The notes: generated from the letters alone by a model not told the origin. DNA of 64,000 nucleotides from Ehretia macrophylla (GCA_037974665.1 CM075777.1:12981001-13045000); one strand, 5' to 3'; shown: positions 12,232 through 24,162, counted from the first letter of the stretch. Numbers and translations: made by a program.

Positions 12232-13512
12232 CTAAAATTGATTTCCTGGTTGCGATTTAAAGTGAGGCCCATTAGACACATGATAGTATCCAGGAGGATT
12301 AGATTGAGGCTTTTGTACTTGAGCCTGCAAAAATGAAGGGTCAGGATTCCCTTGACGCCATGAGAAAGCTGGATGATCTCGCCAACCAGGATTATATGTA
12401 TTCGAATATGGATTGTAATTGCGAGAGTAACCCTGGGTAGCACAAACTTGTTCCTGAATAAATTCAGGGAACTGAGAGGCAAGAGGACACCCTAGTGTGG
12501 GGTGGTCCACTGCAGAACATAAGGCACAACATTGACCATTTGATGGGGCAGGTGAAGAAGTAGACCCTAAAGATATGAACTGATCGAATTTCTTGGTCAA
12601 AGCTGCCACTTGTGAGCCTAAGTCCTCATTTGTGCTCACCTCATATAGCGTCCTCCTAGAAGTGGGCTTACCCATTCTATCCATTGTTGAGTCTTGAAAT
12701 AAGTCTTTGGCAATACTGTCAAGTCGGGCCTATGCCTCATTTGAGGTGAGGTTATAAAACCCTCAATTACTCATCGAATTCACCATCGTTTTCTGCTGTG
12801 GTATCAACCCTCTATAGAAATACTGAAGCAACCTTGGTCTATCGAACCCATGGTGTGGGCAATGACGTATGAGTCCATTAAACCTATCCCAAGTTTCATG
12901 AAATGACTCTAGATCCGACTGGGAAAAAGTCATGATGTTCTCTTGAAGAGTTGAGTTCTGGGCCATCGGAAAAAATTTAAACAAAAATTGAGTCAACAGT
13001 TCTTCCCAAGAAGTAATGGTTCAATCTTCAAGGGAATGAAGCCATTCTTTAGCTTTGTCCTTAAGAGAAAGTGGGAAGAAACGCAATCGGATGTTTTCTT
13101 GAGTAACATTTGGAACATGCACAGTGGTACATATCTCAAGAAAATCACGAATATGTGCATGTGGATTTTCATTGCTTTTCCCATAAAATGATGGAAGTAT
13201 TGCTATCATACCAGGTTTCATGTCGAAGTCCACATTATGGATGACAGGTGGTCGGATAGCAATATTCGGCTGATATGTAGTCGGGAGAAAATGCTGCCTA
13301 AGAGGTATATCATCAGGATCAGGATTATTAGGAACAATGGGAAGTTGGAGAATTTGAGGATTATTAACATTTTGAGGCACATTCAGATTTCCTTCATGAT
13401 CCGCCATGATCGTAGTTAAGACCTTCTGATTCCTACGGTGTGTGATTCTTTGTGGCTCGGGGTCAAAGGGTTCTAAAGGCAATCCTAAAGAACGACGTCC
13501 AAGCATACACAA
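12232..13512 (-). pseudogene. Gypsy gag
   Basis: Broken gag polyprotein in three pieces: 13512-13021 (matrix/capsid, with FYGKSNENPHAHIRDFLEIC and LRFFPLSLKDKAKEWL), 12996-12763 in another frame (FHETWDRFNGLIRHCPHHG, LLQYFYRGL), and 12684-12232 (zinc knuckle CALCSAVDHPTLGC, then NPYSNTYNPGWRDHPAFSW). The first break is a frameshift right after EWLHSLE and the second is a stop region at about 12690-12760. The motif order and the Y/N/P-rich stretch after the knuckle are typical of Athila-type gag. Confidence 0.88.
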
Positions 13513-13868
13513 GAAGCCAAGCTAATGAGAAATTAACTAAATTGCAATAAAATCCTAAAACTAAAAATAAACTATTTAAGAAAAATAATCAACTAAAAAA
13601 CTAGATAGATAAAATAAAATAAATAAAAGAAAAGTAAAATAAATGAATTACTAAATGAATGAAAAGCAATAAAATCACTAAAATAAAAGAGAAAGCAAAT
13701 AAAATAAAATAAAATAAAATTCAAGATAACTATTTAAACTAAAACAACTAATAAAGTAATCTAAAAATAATAGAGTAAAACAAGAAAAATAAATTTTTTT
13801 TTAAACTAATTAACTAAAAACTAACACTTAAACAAAAAACTACACTAGTCCAAAAATAATACTGTGTC
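13513..13868 (-). other. Gypsy 5' untranslated leader
   Basis: AT-rich stretch of AAATAAA-type repeats between the primer binding site and gag. No frame is seen. Confidence 0.6.
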
Positions 13869-13886
13869 TCCCCGGCAACGGTGCCA
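13869..13886 (-). other. Gypsy primer binding site (tRNA-Asp type)
   Basis: The minus strand reads TGGCACCGTTGCCGGGGA, 6 nt inside the 5' LTR. Athila/Tat elements typically use tRNA-Asp with TGGCGCCGTTGCCGGGGA; one base differs. Confidence 0.85.
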
Positions 13887-13892
13887 AAAACT

Positions 13893-15406
13893 TGATGGGT
13901 GCTTAGCTTAGGGTATAAATCAATATCAAATTTAACCCAAGTTTTAACTCGCAAGTGCACAAGTGATTGTAGTGTAGTATGCTAATGCGAGGTCGAATCC
14001 ACAGGGAGGCTATTTGAAAGTTTGTAGAAAAGTGTAAGTAGAGTGCCTAAGTAATTAAACTAAATTAAATTGTAAATTGTGTGATTTGAATAAAAGTTAG
14101 CTAAAAATAAAATAAAAGTGAAATTAAATGCAAAAACTAAAATTAAATATGAAAGTTGAAATTGAAGTTTGATCACTATTGGGAAAGGTTTAGGGATCGG
14201 ATTCCTATGCAAAGTTGAATTCTAGGCTTGAACTTAGGATTTCCTATTTTGATGCAAAATTAGACTACAAGCCTAATTAATTAATTAATCACCTTAAGTT
14301 AACTAATTAACGGGTTAGACCTAGTTTAGAGGTACAACGCTATCTCCAAGTCCTTTATCTAGCCGGAGTGTAGATTTGTCCTAAAATCTTAGGCAAACAC
14401 ATTAACTAATTAAGTGGAGGAAAACTATGGTACAACCTATAGTTTTCACAATCAAGCCCAATTTATATATTTGATCTACCATATGAATTCCTATTAATTA
14501 CTAGCTACAAGCATAATAAATTAATAGAATAAATAATAAAGCATGTAAATCAAATATATAAGACTAGCATCAAAATAATCCAACCAAATTCAAGACCATA
14601 AAATTAAATTATTGCATAGTAATCCTACCCTAAACAATGAATTAATTGTTCATGTTCAACAAAACTGAATCAAAATTATAAAAAGAAAGTAAATTAAACT
14701 TCTCCATAAATTGATTTGAATCTGTTGAAAATAATAATTTAATCTGAATCCCAACTGAAAATTGAAGAAGAATTTACGAAAAGAAATAAACCGAACTTGC
14801 TGCTATTCTCGTCGTCAAAGTTTTTTTTTATCCTTCGCTGCTCGCTGGTTGCTCTCTGTTTTTTTCCTTTTCTCTCCTCTGCGCCGCAGCTCTCAAAGCT
14901 TTCTGCCTCTCCTTCTTTTTCCTACTGCGCCGCACTGCCTCCTTTTTTTTTTTTTTTTTGCGTCGCTGCGTTGCTGTTGCTTTTATAAGTGCAGTAGATC
15001 GCCCTTATCAATGGGCTTGGTCGGTCTACATGGCCAACTTTGGCCATTCTAAGTCCAACGTGGACTTTGCTCATGTTTTCTGCCAAGTCCAAATTGGACT
15101 TGGTTGATTAATGACCAAGGCTTTTTAGCCTTGGTCAAACATTATTTTTTTATTATTATTATTTTTGTTTGTTTCTTTTTTCTTTTATTTTCCCTTTGCA
15201 ATTCTTCTCACCATGCTTCATCATTCACGAACAAATTTTTGCTATCTGCTTTTTCATCCAATTTCTTTCAATTCAGTCCCAAATACTTTTTCATCATTCA
15301 ATTCCTACATGCACAAAAACACAACTAAAATGAACAAATATTATAATTAATGTATATAATTAATTCTAAAAAATAAAGAAATAAGCCTGAAAATATGAAT
15401 ACATCA
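13893..15406 (-). repeat. Gypsy 5' LTR (right copy)
   Basis: 1514-bp LTR matching 4533-6053 almost throughout. It begins TGATGGGTGC and ends ATGAATACATCA. The high similarity of the two LTRs indicates a fairly recent insertion. Confidence 0.95.
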
Positions 15407-15428
15407 AAGACACAACTAAAATATGAAT

Positions 15429-16086
15429 TCAGCCCCAGAATGAATGTGGTAGATTTGCATGTGAAAGCAAACATCTTACCTTTTCAATCAAAGTTCTATT
15501 CATTCTCTCAGCAACACCATTTAACTGTGATGTCTTTGGCGATGTCTTTTGATGCCTGATACCTTGCTCTCTACAATACCTGTCAAATGGACCACAATAT
15601 TCACCTCCATTATCTGTACGGATGTATTTCAACTTTCTTCCTGTTTCTCTTTCAACGGATGCTTGAATACATCCAACACTTGATCTTTAGACTTCAAGGT
15701 ATAAGCCCAAGTCTTCCTAGAGTGGTCATCAATAAACGTCACAAAGTAAAGAGAACTACCAAGTGTTTTAATTTTCATCGGACCACATACATCTGATGTA
15801 CCAACTCAAGTACATTTTCCTTCCTGGAAGGTGGATGACTTTGGAAAGAAACCCTGTTCTGCTTTCTTGCAAAGCAATGATCACATTTTCTCATATGTGG
15901 ATCTGTTAGTCCCGATAAAATTTTCTTTTTAGATAAAACTGAAATTCCCTTCTCACTCATGTGACCCAATCGCTTGTGCCACAACTCTGTTGCATCTTCA
16001 TTTTCCACTGCATTGACAATGCTCCTGGAAACCTTTGAATTCATCAAATACAAAGTTGAGCATTTCTTACTTTTGGCTACAACCAT
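15429..16086 (-). pseudogene. Copia GAG-pre-integrase and integrase fragment
   Basis: 16086-15775 encodes the GAG-pre-integrase zinc-type region (LWHKRLGHMSEKGI, KCDHCFARKQ). 15632-15429 encodes the core with YIRTDNGGEY (catalytic Asp) and NGVAERMNRT (catalytic Glu), ending at HSFWG. Frameshifts separate the pieces. The C-terminal integrase and the following RT fingers are missing, since the next Copia sequence beyond the Gypsy insertion is already close to the RT YVDD box. Confidence 0.88.
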
Positions 16087-16104
16087 AGAGCCCCTTGTAA
16101 GTTT

Positions 16105-17249
16105 TCATTGACCATTACCGAAGGTATTGAGAAAACCTTCATCATCAAGTCGGCCTGCAGATATCAAATTCAATCTAATGTCAGGAACATGCTTTACATC
16201 TTTAAGAATTAATTTGCTGCCATTTTCGGTCTCCAAACAAACATCTCCTGTACCGACAACTTTGACAACACCATCATTACCCATTTTCACAATCCCAAAA
16301 TCACCAGCTGTGTAAGACATAAAAAAGTCTTTTCGAGAAGTAGCATGAATAGACGCACTACTGTCAATCACCCAACATGTATCATGACATGCAAGATTAA
16401 TAACATCACTGTCATATACAATGAAAAACTCTTGTGTAGTGGTAGCAACTCGATCTTTACCACTATCATCATCTTTCTTCTTATCATTATCTTTGTTTTT
16501 ATTTTCATTTTGCAATATTCTGCAAAATCTCTTGATATGACCCGTTTTTCCACAGTGATGACATTTGACATTACTGTACTTCCCTCTTGACTTGCTTCTA
16601 CTACTTCCTCTATTTCCCGAACCCTTTTGCTTATTCCTTCCCCTAGATTCAGTAACCAAAGCATCTGACTCTGAAGAGGAATTTTGTGACTTTCTTCTAG
16701 CTTCTTCATTTAAAAGTTTACTTTTAGCTAGATTCAAAGTGATTTCACCATCTGGAGTTGAGTTACACAATGACATTCTAAATGTCTCCCATGAGTCCGG
16801 TAAAGTACCAAGAAGCAATAACCCCTTAAGTTCATCATCCAATTTAATTCCAGTGGCAGCTAACTGATTTATAATCCCAAGATATTCATTTACATGATCA
16901 GTTATAGGGGTTTTATCTCGGTATCTCAAACCTATCAATTGTTTTATCAAAAACAATTTGTTGCTCGCACACTTTTGTGCATACAATTCTTCAAGTTTGT
17001 TCCATAATGTGCGTGCATGTGTTTCTTCACTAATGTGGTTCATCACATTATCATCTACCCATGTCCTGATATAATCACACACTTGCTTGTGAAATAACTC
17101 CCATCTTCATCAGTTTTATTTTCGGGTTTTTTAGTAGTAAACACCGGTAGATAATAATCTTTCACATGCAACAAGTCTTCCATTTTTCTTTTCCACATGG
17201 CATAATTCAAACCATTCAAAAATATCATTCTACTTGTATTAACTTCCAT
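16105..17249 (-). pseudogene. Copia gag and protease
   Basis: Starts at ATG 17249 (MEVNTSRMIFLNGLNYAMWK) and shifts frame at about 17090 into 17082-16105. The second piece has the UBN2-type gag region (TLWNKLEELYAQK), the zinc knuckle CHHCGKTGHIKRFC and the protease box WVIDSSASIHAT. Relatives have DSGAS, so the active-site Gly is Ser here. It ends near LNLISAGRLDDEGF. Non-functional because of the frameshift. Confidence 0.88.
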
Positions 17250-17274
17250 TGTTTACACAAGACAACAATTTAAT

Positions 17275-17292
17275 AACCAAGCTCTGAGGCCA
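17275..17292 (-). other. Copia primer binding site (initiator tRNA-Met type)
   Basis: The minus strand just inside the 5' LTR reads TGGCCTCAGAGCTTGG, a variant of the common plant Copia site TGGTATCAGAGC; two bases differ. Confidence 0.7.
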
Positions 17293-17295
17293 CTT

Positions 17296-17869
17296 TGTTA
17301 GGAGGAAACCCGATATCAAAACACAAACAACAAATGCACAGCGGAAATAACACCCTCCTACCTTGTATAAACCTGTTAGGAAGCAACAAATAGAGCCAAC
17401 AGCAATATGCACGAATTTGAAAATTCCAGAAAATAGAGCAACACCAAGATTTTAACGTGGAAAACCTCCCCAACGTGGAGAGTAAAAACCACGGGACCGT
17501 AGTCTACCCAAAAACTTCCACTATCAACAAATAATGGATACAAGAGAGTCTTCTCTAGTTACAACTAGAGGCATGCACAATACATTCACCAAGAATAACA
17601 TATTCTTGCAAACATTGCATCAACAAAAGAGATTAAACCAAGAAGTAGGAAAGAAATCACCAAAAATGTCATCACTGTTCACGTCAGAAAAATGGGCTGT
17701 AGAGAGCTCCAAATCTGATCTCCACTGTTCAAATTGAAGACCCACGAGTTGTGAACATGCACACAAAATTTCAGCTCAATCGGACCACAAGTGACCCTCC
17801 GATCGTCGATTTGATGAAGATTGCACAGTATGAAATTTATGCTCTCTTCTTCTTCTTTCTCTCTCTGTT

Positions 17870-17906
<37 letters not shown>

Positions 17907-18070
17907 TACTCACTCTCTCTTTTTCAAAATAAGTGACAGACCAGCTGGTCTGTCCATTCCATTCCTTTTTTTTATTTATTATTTTTCTCTTTTTTTTTTG
18001 TTTTCTTTTGGTCAAAAAGAAAAAGCATAATGATAACCACCCACATGGGTTGGTCTCTCCTAGCACAACA
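17296..18070 (-). repeat. Copia 5' LTR (right copy)
   Basis: 775-bp LTR matching 2756-3497, with a longer CT microsatellite at about 17860-17902. It is followed by the TSD ATATG at 18071-18075. Confidence 0.93.
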
Positions 18071-18902
18071 ATATGGTAGGTCCCAAAGATCTAGGAAGAT
18101 CTCTAGCAAAGGACACGTCACCTAAGAGAGCATGGTAGGAGGTTGGTCAATTGACATCACCGAGCTCAATCTAGTCGGGAAAAAATCCTAATTTGCCCTC
18201 GTGTTCTTTTATCCTAATTCCCGAATATTCTAACATGGTCGGCTTATCAGAATACCAAGTCGAGATTTTATCCCATATCAATATTCTTGTACTTTAAACT
18301 AAATCACACAGCAATCTTTTTCTAATTTGCAGGTACCGGTGCAAACTATTGCCACTAACGCTGGAGTAGAAGGTGCAGTTGTTGTAGGCAAGCTGTTGGA
18401 GCAGGATAACCTTGATCTTGGATATGACGCTGTAAAAGGTTTTTGTGTCATCTAGTACAGCTTGTATGTTTCAACAAGTGATGAGAGATGTTCGTCTCTA
18501 TTCTAACGTTTGAGAGTTTGTTTCTCTTACACAGGTGAATATGTAGATATGGTGAAAGCAGGAATTGTCGACCCACTAAAAGTAATAAGAACTGCTTTAG
18601 TTGATGCTGCCAGGTGAGTTGTGAAGCAAAACATTTAATTGGGGCTTAGCCTTTTGAAATTTAGTGGGTGTTTATGATCAGAGATCTCTAAAGTGAGAAT
18701 AAATGGTTTATGCAGTGTATCTTCTTTGTTGATGACAATAGAAGGTGTTGTAGTCTATCATCCTAAGGATGAGAAGGAAACTCTAGCAATGCCAAACGGC
18801 TTGGATGACATAGACGACATGGATAATTTATCGTCTCCACTAGCGGATATCCATATAGGGACCAGCAAGGGTTTTAGCCACCATTACAAGTTTCTTTTTT
18901 AG

Positions 18903-19671
18903 TAATTTATGGAATTTTGGATTAAAAAATTCATTAGCCTCCATTAACATATTGCAAACTAAGAAATGATCAGGGTTCTCGCTAATTTTCAATGATTTAT
19001 ATGTCTGAGCAATTTTTTCCACAACAGCCCAGTAGCTTCTTATGCTATACCTGCTCCTGAAAGTCCTCATACACAGACATAGAAGGCAGCGAAAGAAATG
19101 TGTAGTCATAGGGTGTGAGTTCAATAGATAGTCAAACTTATTGCTAGTCTGTCACTGATAAAACATAATCATGTTTCCCCTCGTAATCAGAAGATGGTAA
19201 AATACTTTGTCATGTATAGCAATGAAATTATTTTTGATTATTTATGACCAAACTTGCCTTAATTTGGTACTTAGGAATTTTTGTTCGTTAATCTATGGAC
19301 AACATTATTGTGATAAAAGTCATAATGTCCAACCATTTCTGTAGAACATACAGAGGAAGGTCATAAGCATTTACATTGTAAAATTAATTTTGTGTGAAAT
19401 GAAAAAGGATATACATATGTAGAAGAGCAGGGACAGATTGTGGATATCGTTCTAGTGGGGGCATTTACCCCGTAAATTCAATTTTCTAACCATAATTAAA
19501 ACCAATAAAGGGCTAATCACCGACTCCTATTATGTTTAATTACTTTCATGTATATTCATTGTTTCTTAAAATATGTGTGTACCAATGTTTGTAGATGCAT
19601 AAGTTTGAATGAGTGCAATAATGACTCCGTCACTCTTAATCCTATTAGCATTTTTTTTTTTTTAATGTTTG
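18903..19671 (+). other. 3' flank of HSP60 copy A
   Basis: No gene. 18903-18950 and about 19140-19345 match the 3' flank of copy C (43440-43840) and, inverted, that of copy D (47100-47290), so this is ancestral 3' UTR or flank of the gene family. The remainder shows nothing recognisable. Confidence 0.65.
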
Positions 19672-20400
19672 ATAGCGTTAATTAGGGCATTTGTAACACT
19701 GTCTTCCTTGTCATAAGCTTCAGATTGATTAGTTCCTCCGATCTACAAGAAAAAGAAAGACATTATTACTATTTAATGTGCAACGTAATTTGTCGGAAGA
19801 ACATTAGGATCACATGTTTTGATTGCATTCGCTGATAAACCAAGGTCTTAGGTCACCGAGTCAGCCAGCGTTTTTTTGAAGGATCCTGCACCAACAGGCA
19901 TACGGCTTGACAGTCCTTCCCGTTCTCCGATCAAATATTTGGATGTGAGCTATACTACACGAGGAGCCATATGAGAGTATGGCCTTGCCTTGTCATGTCA
20001 TTTGACCTCTCTTCCCGTGTGACTAGCGTATTGATAAGAAATTGCTAGCACAGGAATATGTTTGACCTCACTTTCTTAATTAGCACCAAAAATAAAACAT
20101 TACAATCTATTAATTTAAGGACACAGAAGACAAAGGCCAGCCTCAATGGTATAAGATATATACAGACCTTTATTATAGCTTCACCACCAGAAAGGTTTTT
20201 CAGCCTCTCTTCGAAAAAACTTCCAGATATGATCTTCGGACCACGCCCCGCCGTAATTATAGCTCCTAAGTTTAATTTTTACGATTTTCGATCTAATCTG
20301 TTAAATACAATATCAGCACACAATGCAAAACAAGTTAAGGCAAGAATTAGAGAATTATTTAAATTGAGTATTATCTATCACTTGATCAATTCAGAAAAAA

Positions 20401-20469
<69 letters not shown>

Positions 20470-23400
20470 AACAATGAGAACCAATGGTGATATTTGCCCA
20501 AAACAAAACTTGCAGCACAAAACAAGTTGGCTTACACATTTCTGGTTTTTCGGGTTTGTGATGAAATGTGGGGCCGGAAATGTAACCACTCTCAAGCTTC
20601 GTACCCTCATTAATTTCCAACTCGTTAAACCGTGTCCCTCCATCCTACAATCATGAAACACGAGTGAGGACCCGCGACAACAGCTAGCTAGAGGTGAAAA
20701 AAACCCAACAACAAAGCTACGCATATTATATATAGTATGATAACAACTAGAGGATTATGCTAAAATAAACTAGCACATGACAAATTAAAAAAGAATACCT
20801 TAATAAATTAGAGAAACATGATGCAGTAATTATATGCCTAAGAGGTAGAAATCATGACCCGCAATGTCACGTCCCGAGCCCAGACCTTGAAATCCATAGG
20901 CGAGACTAGTGTTGTAAGCAAAAACAATAACTACTTGAGTGGTTAAATTAAGTTGTTTCTTATACCCACAATACCCACTTATAAATTACTCACAAACACT
21001 ATATTTCACCGACGTGAGATGTATTCCTGCATTAACGTAGTGTGATTTTTAATCATAAGTTTTGCACAATGATTTTTCAGAACACCTCACAAAATGACAT
21101 ATCTAAATGGCTCAACAGTCAGCACAATCTTAGACATTTTCTTTCAGAATTTGAAATGAAACAAATAGGTATCTGCCAATTCGGAGTTCAGAGCATTGTG
21201 ATGGGTAAATCTCCTTGAAAATGGGACAACTTTCGTATAGTTTGCAATCAAATGTAACTGTTAAGATTTTCTCGAATAAATCTTTCTCTTAATTTGACTG
21301 ATTGTTCACATTGGATCTCAGGTGCTCTATCCTTCAAGTTTTTTACAACAGCAATATCAACAGCCATGGTGATACCATGTCTAAGATCCATTTCATTCAC
21401 TCCAGCGGCAACTGACTTGCAACCTTCGGTGAATATCGCATGGGCAAGAACTGTAGCATAAGTGGTACCTGGCAAACAGTACAATTGTTAATTACTTTTG
21501 TTATTTTCAAAGGAACACAAAACACTAACATGAATGATTAGGCCAGCTCCAACAACTTTCCTATTTATTTATTTTTATAATAAGCATCACTTTTCTTTTA
21601 TTTCAAACGAGACTTAAAGTTGTATAACATATATTAAGATATAACCAGTGAGAATCGATTTCGCAACTTCTCACACTCAAATAGAGTAACATACTAGTAC
21701 TGGGCCGAAGCCTTGGTGGTTCACTTAACTGACACATATTTCAAAATCATTTAGTAACTAATGACTATGTTAACAATAATTGATAATATTGATATTATTC
21801 TTTATTTTATCTGTTTAAATTTAAAGCTTTGTCAATAATTATATCATTATTTGAAAATTTTCAAATAATATTTTATATTTATTTTATTTTATATTTATTT
21901 ATTTTTTAAATTAATTTATAGCATTTAATATGGATAGAGAGCCATATTCGACTCCCTAGAGTCAAAGTAAAAATTTCTCTTATAGAGAGTTTGTTGAAGG
22001 CCGAAACCATGTTTTTTTGATTAGTTAAAGTCATGAGATGTTTTCACATCCGAAGGCACGAGACTAACTCTTGCTCGGGATTCGAATATACCCTCGGCCA
22101 TAAATTTCTTCCAGTGAGTTTCAGACCATGTTTTTGCTCTATTTTAACTAATTAAGGAGTCAAAATAAAATCTTAGTGATTCAGAGTTTCAGACTATTGA
22201 AGACGGACTTACGCTTGACCTTAATTCTTCAATTTTACGAAATTAGATAACAAAATACGAACACTTACCATCACCGGCAACATCATATGTAGCATCGGCA
22301 ACCTCTTCCACAAGTCTTGCACCAACGTTCTTGACTTCGTCCTGGAATGCAATACTATTTGCAACTGTTACACCATCTTTTGTCAGTTTAGGGCCACGAT
22401 AGCGTTGTTCAATTACAACATGACCCCCCTACATCAATCACATCATTCACCATCACCCACACTGATAAACCCACAACAAAAACTTCAACGAGACACATAA
22501 GCCTATATCACGAAAATCAAATAGTGCATCGATAATTAATCCAATGCTCATTGCTCTGCAATAATTCTCCGAACTCATAAATGTAGGATTTTTTCTAGTT
22601 ACACGATACTACTTATTGAGATATTTTTTTTTTTTTTAGTTCGAAAAAGGGGCTAAAATTGACCAATAAAGTCCAAAACATGATACACATTGTTTCAGTC
22701 CAGTTGAGTCTGGATGCGTCTCTTTACTATTATTATTTTTATTTGTAAGGTCGTATACAAGGTGTAGGGCTTCTTTTACGAGTTGGGGCAACTTTGATGG
22801 GGTGTAATTGGCTTGCTTCATTGAATGCCATCACCATTCTGTCACAAGAGGTTTCTTCAAAGTACGATTGCATCAAATACAAGAATATGACATAAGTTTT
22901 TGGTATGTTTTAAATCTACAAGTTCAATATGTATTTATTACGATATTTTATTTTTTGGCATCAAATCTTATAAATTCAAACAATAAATTCCCAAGTGAAA
23001 ACTGAAATTACACAATACTAACATAATGCAATGCTTCTCACTTCGCAAGAGACTGAAGTCGCGGTATCTTTTTCACTCAAAATTGAGTCTCTCTGCCAAG
23101 TGTTCTATCAGTGGCTTCAGGAGGTATGAACTCAAAAAAACCCAAGCAAAAACTACAAGTACACACATACTTCTATTGTAAAGGACAACAAGAATAATAA
23201 ACATGACATATAAAGTGTGCTTCTTGATCAATTCCATCAAGAATGTCGCGTTAAAAATCAAATTGACCAAGATCAATTTTTATCCAGATCAAAATATATA
23301 CACAAGTAAAAATTAAGTTAATAATTCTGGAAAAAGTGATCAACTTTGGACCCATAGTGACTCTAACAGTATCAGCAAGCTCTTCAACACCTTTGAGCAT

Positions 23401-23786
23401 CAAAGCCCGAGCCTCGACTCCAGATATTATATCTTTTGCTGCCAATGATCTACTACAAAACTGCAACATCAACCCACCAAAATTTCCCACACATAATACA
23501 ATAAAAATAAAGTCTTTTATGAAAAAAGTACAAAAAATGGTGTAAAAATGGAATCTTCATCAATATTATAGTGTAAAACACCTGTCGAGTAGTGGTGTTT
23601 TGGCAAGCCTGTAAAGTAAACAAAAATGGGTTTCTCATTAATATGATTAAATTAAATGAAATTCGAAGAAAACCCCTGAAATGGTATTGAAAATACTGAA
23701 TAAAAGAGTGACAATGAGTTGTGTTTGTGTGTGCGCGTGTCTATTTACCTCGCTTTGGAAGCAACGTTAGCAGCAAAGCCATACAT
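19672..23786 (-). pseudogene. HSP60 copy B: deleted mitochondrial-type chaperonin pseudogene
   Basis: Recognisable exons on the minus strand: exon 1 23786-23749 (ATG, MYGFAANVASKA), exon 2 about 23610-23584 (27 nt versus 25 in C and D, a frameshift), exon 3 23460-23344 ([14 protein letters not shown]; its donor GT is TT), exon 4 22428-22269 (intact, [18 protein letters not shown]), exon 5 from 21468 ([20 protein letters not shown], divergent after about 21335), exon 7 20644-20536 (4 extra bases), exon 13 20297-20168 (ERLKNLSGGEAIIK) and exon 14 from 19742 (VTNAL). Exons 6, 8-12 and 15-18 are absent. An (AT)n tract marks the junction between exon 7 and exon 13 remnants. Exon 13 retains the LSGG hinge as in D, so B is closer to D than to A/C. 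Confidence 0.85.
20404..20466. repeat. (AT)n microsatellite
   Basis: About 62 bp of pure AT dinucleotide. It sits exactly where copy B jumps from intron 7 to intron 12, replacing exons 8-12. The ORFs with Ile-Tyr runs here are artefacts of the repeat. Confidence 0.95.
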
Positions 23787-24162
23787 GTTTGTTGTAGTTG
23801 CTGCAGTGAGAGATAGACAGAGGAGAGATGTGAGGTGGTCTTTGAAGGCTTATTGAGGAGGTTGTAGAGAGGAGCAGAGAAGGGTTCAGAAGATGCAGCT
23901 GCAGCAGCTCCCAGTTGTTGTTAGGGTTTTAGGCCAGGTAATAAGCAGAGGCTCAAAGCGTTTTGACTTGTGAGACACGCTTCTGGTATTTATTTATTAT
24001 TATTTTTAATTAATTAAAGTCATTGTTTGAATTTAAAACCTCTTATTACAATAAGGTACCCGACAAGACTGAATGCTACTACATTTTTTTTTTCTTTTCA
24101 GGATTTAAAATCACTAATGCCAAGATTTATACAACCAGTACTATTTGATGGAATAAAAATTT
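23787..24162 (-). promoter_or_regulatory. Promoter and 5' leader of HSP60 copy B
   Basis: Shares long blocks with the upstream regions of C (36670-36899) and D (55793-56000). These include the conserved leader with a telo-box (AAACCCTAA on the minus strand, 23931-23939) and the upstream block AAATACCAGAAGCGTGTCTC. Telo-boxes are common in plant housekeeping and organelle-biogenesis promoters. Further upstream homology is split by a MITE at 24163-24522. Confidence 0.6.

Larger units (their letters stand above)
4533..15406 (-). mobile_element. Ty3/Gypsy (Athila/Tat-type) LTR retrotransposon nested in Copia
   Basis: Full-length element, 10.9 kb, with 1.5-kb LTRs starting TGATGGGTGC and ending AATACATCA, flanked by the perfect 5-bp duplication AAGAC (4528-4532, 15407-15411). 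Order on the minus strand is gag, protease, RT, RNase H, integrase, the Gypsy order. The tRNA-Asp-like primer site, the long LTRs, the GYSRNYNPYSNTYNPGW block after the gag zinc knuckle and the long non-coding 3' region point to the Athila/Tat clade. No envelope-like ORF is seen. gag and integrase are broken while protease-RT-RNase H is one open frame. Confidence 0.95.
2756..18070 (-). mobile_element. Ty1/Copia LTR retrotransposon (degraded, host of a nested Gypsy)
   Basis: Complete LTR-to-LTR element on the minus strand inside intron 15 of HSP60 A. Both LTRs run TG..CA in plus orientation (TGTTRGG .. CTAGCACAACA), and the 5-bp target duplication ATATG is perfect (2751-2755 and 18071-18075). 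Order in element direction is LTR, PBS, gag-protease, integrase, reverse transcriptase, RNase H, PPT, LTR, which is the Copia order (integrase before RT). The coding region is broken by frameshifts and stops, and it is split by the Gypsy insertion at 4533-15406. The gag N-terminus (YAMWKRKMEDLL) suggests a Tnt1/Tork-like lineage, with low certainty. Confidence 0.95.
441..18902 (+). pseudogene. HSP60 copy A: mitochondrial-type chaperonin pseudogene, exons 7-18
   Basis: GroEL-family chaperonin of the plant mitochondrial HSP60 type; exons 1-6 lie left of the window. Exons: 441-545, 617-703, 858-950, 1132-1216, 1293-1358, 1554-1631, 1758-1865, 2079-2178, 2273-2376, then after a 15.3-kb nested transposon in intron 15, 18333-18438, 18535-18613 and 18716-18902. 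Recognisable family blocks are [31 protein letters not shown] and [15 protein letters not shown]. Lesions: exon 10 has 4 extra bases and an in-frame TAA at 1153-1155, and the acceptor of exon 14 reads AA instead of AG (2077-2078). Unlike C, the last exon stays open through an acidic tail (DDIDDMD) to TAG 18900-18902. Residues changed relative to GroEL are D398 to Asn, G192 to Ser and G374/G375 to one Ser. Near-identical to copy C; a decayed duplicate. Confidence 0.9.

Noticed and set aside
17776..18066. Minus-strand ORF with (RE)n repeats
   Set aside because: Caused by the CT microsatellite in the Copia LTR.
20058..20477. Plus-strand ORF with a long Ile-Tyr run and minus-strand partners
   Set aside because: Created by the AT microsatellite crossing the HSP60 B remnant; opposite-strand frames show the same repeat.
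19672..23786. HSP60 B as a functional short chaperonin
   Set aside because: Multiple exons are missing, exon 2 and exon 7 are frameshifted and the exon 3 donor is lost.
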